This document shows, piece by piece, positions 39,901-50,300 of a stretch of DNA of 64,000 nucleotides (the first letter of the stretch is position 1; each line of letters starts with the position of its first letter). The position numbers were made by a program, and so were the translations under genes. The notes beneath the pieces are model-generated. The model did not search any database, was not told where the DNA came from, and worked only from the letters and a program-made list of their open reading frames with translations. Source of the stretch: Amblyornis subalaris (Eukaryota; Chordata; Aves; Passeriformes; Ptilonorhynchidae); assembly GCA_018881555.1 (NCBI GenBank), contig JACAXG010000055.1, forward strand, positions 1,674,001-1,738,000. The letters are read 5' to 3'.

Positions 39901-41294
39901 TAAATTCTTACATAAATATTTCTGAAGTCAAACTCAACCCTGATCATTTTTAATCTGCATTGGTTGCAGGATAAAAATTGAAAACAGAAGCAATAGAGCA
40001 GAAAAAATAGACTTTTGAGANCAGACAATCGTTCAATCATACCACATAGCTCATGTTTCTTACTCTAACCTGTCTGATAGGATGGCTAATTCCTTCTCTG
40101 TGTTAATTTCTAGTAATTTTGTCAAAGCAATGCATTCTCGTTCTTTGTTTTCCATCAAAGTTTGTCTCTCATCCAATTCCTTCATTACATCTTCTCTTTC
40201 TTGCAAAATCTCTTCACTCCTTTTCTCAGTGGCCTTCAGGGTTCTATTCAATTCTTCTAGCTGCTCAATAAGGGCTTCATTCTTCTTCTCTGCCTCACTG
40301 TGGATATATTTTAACAAAGCAGTAGTGGTTAACTTTTCCACATGCATATTTAAAAGGCAAAATGTAAGTTGCCAGATTTTGTGGACACACAAAATAATTT
40401 CACCACAACAATATATATGTTTGAAAGCCGACAGTGAAAACCTTCAAATTCCAATATAGTCCAACAATAAAATTGCAGACAATTGAGAGCTTAGCANCGT
40501 GACAGTATTAAAAAGAGTTCTAATAAACTGATTTCTGGCAACATTACTAGGTGCATGGGTGTGACACTTCAAAATATTCTTCCTAAGACTGACAACTCTG
40601 GTTAGTTTGTTCTGTGATGTGACACAAATACAAAGACTCATTTAAATACATCACTAATAGCAATCTGCGCAATGCGGTTTTAGAAATTGCTTCTCTGTAA
40701 CACTATAGGGCAAACTTCTTAGATTTATGGTGGCAGAGTAGCATTAAGCAGAGTAGTGAGGAAAGTGTAGAAGAAAACCATAATACAAATTTTAAACCTG
40801 AGAAATTTAACATAGTCAATCAGTTTCTGTATTACAAATAGGGACTAGAAGCAGGAGACATAAAAACTTCAGTGTAACTCTGTGCACAAACAGGGAACAA
40901 AACCCATTATTCATCTGGATGGCACCTGGACTGCTAGGATCTGTGAGTGACCTGGCTGAAACTGCGCAGTGCTAATTTGATTTTACACTTACAGAAAACA
41001 GCACATGCCATGCTTCAGAGGAGAAGAACCTCAGCTTCACAAGAGAGAGAAAGAAAAGGCTGACTTACTGGCTTACGTTTCCCCTGCTGAAGTATTAGAG
41101 ATCACAATTCACATCAGGACCTTATGGCAAAGCACCTGTAACTCAACAGCTGGCACAGAAGGAGCAAGAGAGAATGGTTTTGTAGCTCAGGCCACACTGT
41201 CAGCTATGGAGGTGTTAAATGTTGATCCTAATTTTAATCAACAACTATCCTCAATCATTTCTCTAACCAAGGGATGAGAAGTAGTCATACATAC

Positions 41295-41341
<47 letters not shown>

Positions 41342-44300
41342 GAATTGTTTATTAAAAACATACATTTTTTTCTGATTCATCTTCTCAGTTTCTTTTGCAA
41401 GTTGCTTTGGAACACCAAGGATCCTAACTAGCTCAACCTAGTGACAAAACAGAAAGGTTTGATTAATAGCCTCAAAAGCTGGCGAGTTTCTATAGCAGTA
41501 ATACTCGCTTAGAACTGCCGTGGAAATGGGTAGGAAACACATTTTTTAATTACTTGATTTTGTCCCAGAGAATTGTAGCTGCTACTTTTGAAACTAAACA
41601 TTGATATTTACAATTTTATTATGTCTGCAAGATAAAAATTATGCTTGAATGTTATTAATACATCTTATTATGCTCTTTATACCATGGAAAGAAGCAGACC
41701 CAGGTATGTTTTTTAATTCTCAGCATAAATTTGTATTAACTGTAATCTGAGCAGCCTACAATAACACAACATAGCTGTCTTTATAGAAACCATTTGTAAT
41801 CAAAACTATAATGATGATTGTTTCCTAAAGGAGTAATAAGGATATGGCACAGCAGCATGTTTCATGCCTATTGAAGAATGGTCTAATATCTAATATAATG
41901 ACATAATGAATTTGGAATGACAAACAACACCCAGAAGATTCACTGTTCCTTTGGACAAAACATGCATCCGTATACACACACATGCCCACACACTCACAGA
42001 TATATAGGCACAATTATTTTTGTGTTACTTTTAAATTAGTCTGCATCTCCTGAAGCTTTTCCATTTCTTCCTCATCTATTAATATCAGCTTTTCCTTGGA
42101 TGAAACAGCTTCTTTTATTGACTCAATTTCTGNTTTCCTCTGGATTACTTCTTTGCTGAGCTCATCACAATTTTCTTCCAACTGTTTAATTTTCTTATCT
42201 TCTTTCTTTAAAAACAGAAGTAAAAGACAAGATGAATTCTATTTTGCCTTTTACATTTTGCAGGTGTCTGATAGTACAGACTCACTAACATTGAATGATT
42301 TTTAGCAACAAAGTATGAAATGTAATTTTTTTACCACAAATGTGTTTCTTCTATCAATACTAGCAGAATTTTATTTCCAACAAAGCCACATAAATTCATC
42401 AGGATTTATGACTGCAAATGTATTTTTCATGTTCACATCCTAGAACCAAAAAGCTGCAGCTATCTTTACACGCAATATCCATTTGCTGAATATAGTAAAC
42501 ATTTTATTGAGTTAACAAAAATATCCAGATCTTTTCTGAATCAGTTATTTATTGCTTGCCCTAGAGTTATCAAAACTGAATGATATAATACAGACTATAA
42601 AATCTGCTTTTTTTAAAATCTATTTTTCTACATATCCTATTTTAAATAAACACTAGAAATACACACTGTGAAAACATTTTTGGTAATGTTTTTATATGTT
42701 AGCTGCCGGAACATGAAACATTGCTTTTTTCATATTTTGTACTTACCTTTTCTTTTGGAATTTTTTCATATTCATTTTCCAGAAGCTTTTTTTCTTCTCG
42801 CAAACTACAGTAAAAATGAAAGCATAGCTAAATATATTAGTAATATAATAATCATTACTGTAATACAGTAAGTGGTAGGAGAGTACGGAAACCTAACCAG
42901 TGTTAGACTAAAACACCAGTTTAGTGAATTAGCATCAGGGCCAACTCAAAGGCACTCAGATTTAAAGGAAGTTTGCTGAGTGGTAACTGGGGGTTCTGAA
43001 AGATTGGTTGTACATATGGAGGCTTTTTCTATGGTGCACACATCTAAACTTTTGAACCTGATTTTTCTTAGTCTGAACACGTCCTGCAGGGGTGCATTCA
43101 TGCCTCACTCACCCTTGCCTTTCACTAGTGGCACCCTACACCCACAGTTCCTCTCAACCTCAGAAAACAAAATGTCAACATGGAAATGTGGCAAAAGGAA
43201 AGAGAAGGTGGGTAATAAATAGCGACAAAGACATCACATATCAAAGAAAGTGCAGTTGCTAGTGAGAAACTTTCTTCTTCCTGTGAGTGTTTTCACATAC
43301 AAATTTGCTCTGCAAACAACTGTAAGTGAAGCTCCTTAAATCTGGACAGGATCCTGTGAAAAAAAAACCCTGAAAAGTGGCAGGGGTTATAGGCTAAGTC
43401 AAAGGAGTATGGTAGAAAACTAAATTGAATAGCCATGGTGATCTTAACCTATATCCAAAACTAAATTGCAATTTAATTTCAGGCAACAATAGAGACAGAT
43501 GCTAAAGAAGTGAAGAAGGAGGAAAGGAAAAAATAGGAAAGCTCTTAGATCTTGTGAGCGTATTTTTAGTAATGCGGCCCTGAGAAAGATGAAGGAATTA
43601 CAAAAGGATTACAAAAAGGAAGCTCAACCAACAAGCTTGTTTGGTTTACAATAGGGAGCTTTTTGGTGGCAGCTAGGTAAATACTGCCAAATACAAAAAA
43701 TTATCCCTACTGAAGATACATCTATACATCCCCAGTGCATGCACAGAGCAGTTCTGCACCTATAGTAGGTAAATGGGCTACAGCAGTCTGTATGCCATCA
43801 CAACCAAACTGAACCTAACAGAGTCACTGTGCTATTCATTGGGAACAAGGAGGCAGGCTCTTGCAATGTAATCAGTACCTACAATGACATTTCAGAGTCT
43901 CAGACTATAAAGGAGTAAAGATTGCAGCTAAGGGATAGGTGGAACAAATCCTCTATCCCAGGTATAGGAACGAATCATCTTCAGCACTTAAATTTGTGTT
44001 TATAACTCCAGTGGGAGGACGTCCTGGTCAAGTTTTGTTGAGACTCAGGGCAGTCTGGTAGAACAAACAACCCTTTAAGCTAGGGAAGCATTAAGAGAAG
44101 GGGACAAACTTCCATAAATTAGTTGTGTCACTTGGAGCTATAAACTATGGCAAGGGAATCTTGGGCAGTCCCACCTACCCAAAGCAGCTATTACAGTTGT
44201 CTCTGAATGTGGCTGACACAGAAAAGAAACAGCAGATTGCTATTTCTATTTTCCTTCTAAAATCTTCCAGCAGCAGTGTTAGACTTTGTATGATGGTGGT

Positions 44301-47300
44301 GGTTCAGGTTTCAGAAGGTATGTGGTCCTGGGAAGAGAGATCAGTCTCCCAGCAGCCAGCCTCATGGAGGACCATCCCTAAGATCTTATGCTCAATCCTT
44401 TAGCAGTGCTGATTTAAGGTTCCCTCCCCAAATCCACCACCTCCATGCTCTCAATAAATTCTTTCTTATATTTGAGTCCTCCAACAAAAGGAGTGAAGCT
44501 TATATCTGGAAGACTTAGGCAACATATTTCCAGTTAAGGAAAGGAAACAGTGAAAAAAAAGAGAACCGGGTTGGTGGTGTTGCAATACAAACAAAACAAA
44601 ACAAAACAGAACCCCCCCACATGAATAAGAAGATCTGACTCAGATGAAGAGCAAAGGGAAAATAGATAGAGAGTAGATGTTGTTGATATACAGCATGTAT
44701 GATGTTTGTATGGGCAGAGTACAAATCTGCCTCTACAGGGACTGGTAANGTCTGAAAACTAATTTGAATGCCAGTGTTTGAACACCCACAGAGTGAATGA
44801 GTTTGCAAAATGAAATCTTTTAAAGAAAAAAGTTGAATTTAAATCAATCGTCCCCCGAAATTGATAAAATTAATTAAAAAAAATTTTTTTCCAAAATTCC
44901 AAAATCATATTCCAAACACATTTTGGCAGTACTCCTTGTTGAATTCCTTGGGACTGGCATAATCACACTAAGGATAATGAATGTCTACTTCGCACAAATA
45001 CCCATAACTGTCTGACTGCCACAAAATATTATTAAATAAGTCCTGTGCAAAATGATTAAAGAGGTACTGCATGGCTTGTCGTCAGTCCTTGCTGTGCCCT
45101 CTTTAATATCACGCTAAACGATCAAAAGAGCAATACCAAAGATCAGGAGGGAGAGCAAAGTTGACACTGTTTTCATTTTGTCACATTCCTCACTCATGAG
45201 GACAGATTCCCGTGGAACCATTCCAGTTTCACAACAAAGACTTTTCCACCCAGCAAAAGTAAAATGATTTGAACACCTCATTTTCTGTGACATAAACAAA
45301 GGCAACACTGAAAGGCGAGTACCAAGTTACCTAAATAGCTGGCAGATCAATTACTTTCACAAAAAACAGTGGAGGTGTGAAGAGAAAAAATGAGTAAAAA
45401 GAAAGAAGTTAAATCTCTGCCTTTTGAGCAATGACTTTGATCCAGCTGCCCATAACCAGAAGTCAGACAGGCAGCCCTATGCTAACATCCCCGAGCTTCC
45501 TTACTGTCAAGGATAAAAACTGGAACTTTCAAAGAGCAGGTCATCTGACATCCCAGGTGCCTATTTTAGGATAACATAAATTACCAGTTGAAGATAACAT
45601 ATTTCTCCCTGTGGACTCCAAAGGGGAGGCAGGATGATTAACACACATTAAGAAATCAAGTAAGATTCTTCAAAGAAATTATGTTTAGTCTCTGATTTAA
45701 AAGATGAACACAGAAGCTTAATTTAAGATAAGCAGAGAAATTCTGGTCTTTCCATTTAGCATTTGAATCTTGTAATATGTGATATATGGATATCAACCTC
45801 ATGACTGTTTTACTTGGACATTGATCACAACAAACAAAACATTAGGCATTAGGCATTTAAATTTCCCATTGTTTTATAGCCCTCCTTTGATGGTTGTATT
45901 ATCGTTATTATACCTATAACATCACACATGATGGAAAAAAATAAAACTCTTAAGTTTAAGTATTAACGTGCGAAAATGTTTTCAACATTGCTTGTCATAT
46001 TTTCATGATGCTTAATAGCAGTACTATACATAAAAAACCATCATGGATGCAGATGTAATAAGTTAAAAAAAGGCAGTTAGAAAAACAGGCCATTAATAAA
46101 AATACATTCCAGATTTATCCCTGAAAGATGTTTACAGCTGCAAACTGACACAGAAATTAAAAAAATAAGACAGAGAGATTAAGAAATGTAGTGGTAGTTA
46201 TCAACAGAGGTCCATTTCAGTTCCTCAGCTCACAAAATAGCCACAACTTGTTATCATTACAAGTCCCATCATGCTGGAAAGTGAACTCCTTCAGCTACTC
46301 TGTCTCATAGCTGGGATTGCTTAGAAATCCATAGAAGGTGCTCAGCACCTCACAACTAAAATCTAGTGACCACAGGTAGAAGTTATCACAGCTGACAAGC
46401 TGCCAGCATGAGCTTCCTGTAATGCTCTGAGCTGTAATTAGTTTGTAGGTACCGGAGAATGCAGTCACAAGACCAGCTGATAACTTCAGCTACGACTCAA
46501 TTTATTTCACTTATGTCTTGTAATTCTTTACTAGAAAAGCTATGGAGAAAAGCTTAACTTTTTAATTATTGAGTGACTAATACTGAAATAATTACAAGTA
46601 TTGAAATAGTTTCCCCTATTTGCAATGCTTCTACAAAGAAGACCAAAGTCAGTTTTGCAATCCTGACTTGCATGCAGTCACACAGAGTACTTCAGTGAGG
46701 AGCCATTTCGCTACCTGCACAAATGACTCTGAGAGCTGGATTGGACCTAGACTTTAAAACAAAATTGTTTTCAAGATTCAGGCACCTTTAATCTCACAAC
46801 TCTTGTTATAGATGAATTTAGTACAAATTCATTGCTTACTTTTAAATNTATTGCTTGGATGATAGATTAATTTAGATTAAATATATATTATTTCTCAACA
46901 ATAAACTCCCGTTGATACCATTGTGTAATAAAGAAAAGCAGCTCCTCTTTATTTTGTCTCACAAACCAGAACTCCAAGCCTTACATGAACATTAAAGTGA
47001 AACATCTCCTCAAGCCAGAACAAATTCTTGCTGATCACACTGATTCTTTCCTTGTTCTTCCGCTAATTTGATTTTTTGGTCTATATTCTTATTTACTGAG
47101 GCTTCTTACCAATTATATGAGGAAATTTCATGGCTCTGCAGGCAATTTTACCAGAACTGAGCGGAGATCACTGTTTTTCCTTTTATTTTATTACCCTTGC
47201 CAAGTAGTTATTGAGAGGAAGAATACTCCCAGAGTCAGCACTGATTTTGGGATAGTGGCCCAAGCTTTATAAGCTCAGTAAAATCCTTCCAACCCTTGTT

Positions 47301-50300
47301 CTCCTCCTGTGCTGAGCTCTAGGGCAGACACACTAGCAACAAGCCCAGTACAACCATACAGAAGAACAGGTCACAAACTGGAAGAGGAGGCACATATCTA
47401 CAGCAGGAACACATCCATGCAGTCACCCTCAGGGTGACTTCCCTGACAGCTGAAGTGTAAGAGATGGTTCTTAATATCTCATGTACCCATCCAAGCTATG
47501 GAAAAAGTCACAAAATTCCTGAAAACCTGATGAACCTACAATGCTTAAAGCAATTTAAATTTCTTCTGGGAACGTTGACTACTCATTGGAACAATAAAGA
47601 ATTAAAACAGAAGATGAAATATCATCTTCAGCTGTTAAGCAAGGTATGGAAAAAATTGTTTACAGAGGCAAGCAAATAGGAAATTAAATAGAGATAGAAG
47701 AGTGTGGTATACTAAGAAACCTTGAAACAAAGAGTAACTTTGCTAATGTTATGGCATATCCATATGACTCCTCAAGAGAGAAACTTCATTGTTGTCAGAT
47801 TTGAATCTGAGTGCAAAAAAGGTGCTAAGTACTCTTACCTATCAGAGAAAGTGAATTGAGGCAGGAAACAAAGGCATCAGAGATAAGAGGAATGCTTCAG
47901 AGAAAGAAAGGCTTACAGAACCAGGGAAACAAGATCAGATTTCTCACTTTCAGCTCAGCAGTAGGTCTGAGTAGGCATTCTAAACCAGGAATAAAACAGT
48001 AGATAAGAGACACAAATAATCCCTTCAAAATCTTTTCCCCTCCATGTTCTCTGCCTGCTATACATACGAAGGTAAATAAACAACATGTTTGTTTTCAGAT
48101 TGAACAGCCATTAGTCATAATTCCCAAAGAGAAATTTACTTGTAAGTGCCAAGCACAGCTGGGACTGTACTAACACAGTTGGACAATAATGGAAACTGTG
48201 TTCCAGAGAGATCAAGGGCCAAGAGAACTTGGACCACGACTTTTTAAACGGAGAAATGAAGGAAACCAGGCAGCGACCTAACAGCAAACTTGTAATACCT
48301 TTGATGCAGCTTCCCTTCCCCTCNGTCTGTGACTCTGTCCATGCACACAGATGTTTCAGAAAATGTTGCTTTATTCTTTGGATAAAACCAGAAGGTATAT
48401 AGATCTTCATTTTACATCAGTGTTTCTATTACATCACCTGCTACTCATAACTCTATTCTGGACATTCATTTTCACTGTCTCTCGCAGGCACCAAACCCAC
48501 CCCTTATTTACAAGCACGTATTCACACCCATTATCTATTTTTCAGCATAGTCAATTTCTCATTTCCTCACTACATTCACTCACTCATTCTCCACAGTTAT
48601 TGTGCCAGTCCTGTTCATTCTACACCACTCCAATTCAAAATCCCTATAATTTCTGGAATATTTCTAGAATTTCTCTCCCAATAAGCAAATAACCAAGGCA
48701 TATCCTTCTCACTCCACACCCACAACACAATTAAGACCCAATGCTACCATCAGGCATGAAACAGATTCCAAACAAGGAACAATTAAATAATCTGTAACTC
48801 CTCAGTTTGAAAAATTCACAAATTAAAGGGGGAAGGGATTCTACAAAACAGATCTATCAAACCATCCTGCAGCAGTGAAAAGGAAGACAGGATCAGATGT
48901 TCATTGTGTCATCCAATACAAGAACTACAGGGCAGTAAATGAAGCTGTAGGAGTCAGGTTAAAAAAAGCAAGGAGGTGGCAGTTCTTACGTAGTTAATCT
49001 GTGGAACTCATTGCCCAGTGTGTTGCAATGTCAGAAGTTTGTTCTGGAGAAGACAGGAGAAGTTCAAAGGAATAGGGGTCAACTGAGGATTCCCAAATAC
49101 AGAGGACTGTATTTGGCTCATAAAATCCCCACATCACAAGTGGCTGGGGCTGCACTTTTTGTCTCCATTACATAATGCACCTCATGGACCTCTGGTCAGA
49201 CCATACAGCTGGGTTTGATCTCGGGCAATACATAAGACGTAAGTTTCTTATTACAGTCAACGAACACTTTTTACAGTATGAATGACCAAAAAGGTGTATT
49301 TTTTATCTGCAAGATATTCAGTTAATATATAAAAATTAATGCAGTAAACGTGCAAGGTTAATTGAAATAATACTTAAACTGAATTTTGTATAANACAGAA
49401 TTCTCCTTTTGACTAGAGGTAGAAAACAGAGAATGGGAAAATATTCCCTAAACATATAAATCCCCATAACTTTTTGAAAAGTGATGTAAAATCAGTGGAA
49501 AATGTTCATAAGATATGAGGACAACTGGGTTAAAAGCATGATACTTTTGAAGACCTCATTTCTGGGCTGCTTGGAAGTTGCAATAAATTCTGTATTTAAT
49601 AATTATTTCAGGAAATTTCATGTTTCTTAGTTATCTCATATCAAATAATTTTTTCCAGATGCTTTCCATGTTTCTTTCCCACTCCCAATTTGCTTAATTC
49701 TCAAGTTTCTTTTTCTCTTACAGCAAACAGTTGGCTCTAAATAAACCAAAAAATCAAGAAAGAATTGCCAGAAAAATCTGCTCCATGCAGTGTGTACAGT
49801 GTTCCTGTTCCCCTTGCAGAATAATACTCTTAACTGCTGAGATGCTGACATTGCGCATTTGTATTTATATACACACCAACGATACTACAGCTGGATTGAA
49901 GATGGGTAAAAATAGCAAGCACCCCACAAAACAAAAATCTGAGTTCATCTGCCTAGGTACATATTTTCACAAATGTAATAGTTCTGCTTGTAATTTTACT
50001 ATAAAGCATGCAGATAATTGAAATGTATACAATATCAAGCTAATTCTGGACTTTTTTTCCATATATAGAACTGTTAAGATTTCACTCCTTTCACAGCAAA
50101 TTTATCATTTTCTGACATGAGAATATACAAGTACTTCTCTCCCTCTAAATACCTGAATAAAAAGACTTGAATACACTGTGCTACTGATGTTAAAAATAGC
50201 ACTGGGTCTATTTGTGACATTGTTCCATAAAATGCCAGCCAAGAGGTCCCTGAGACACTTTCAACATTTGTATTGAAGATGTCCTAGACTAGAATTGCTC

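Noticed and set aside
48351..48692. 113-codon plus-strand open frame rich in serine, histidine and threonine
   Set aside because: Low-complexity CA- and pyrimidine-rich DNA explains it; no splice or homology support.
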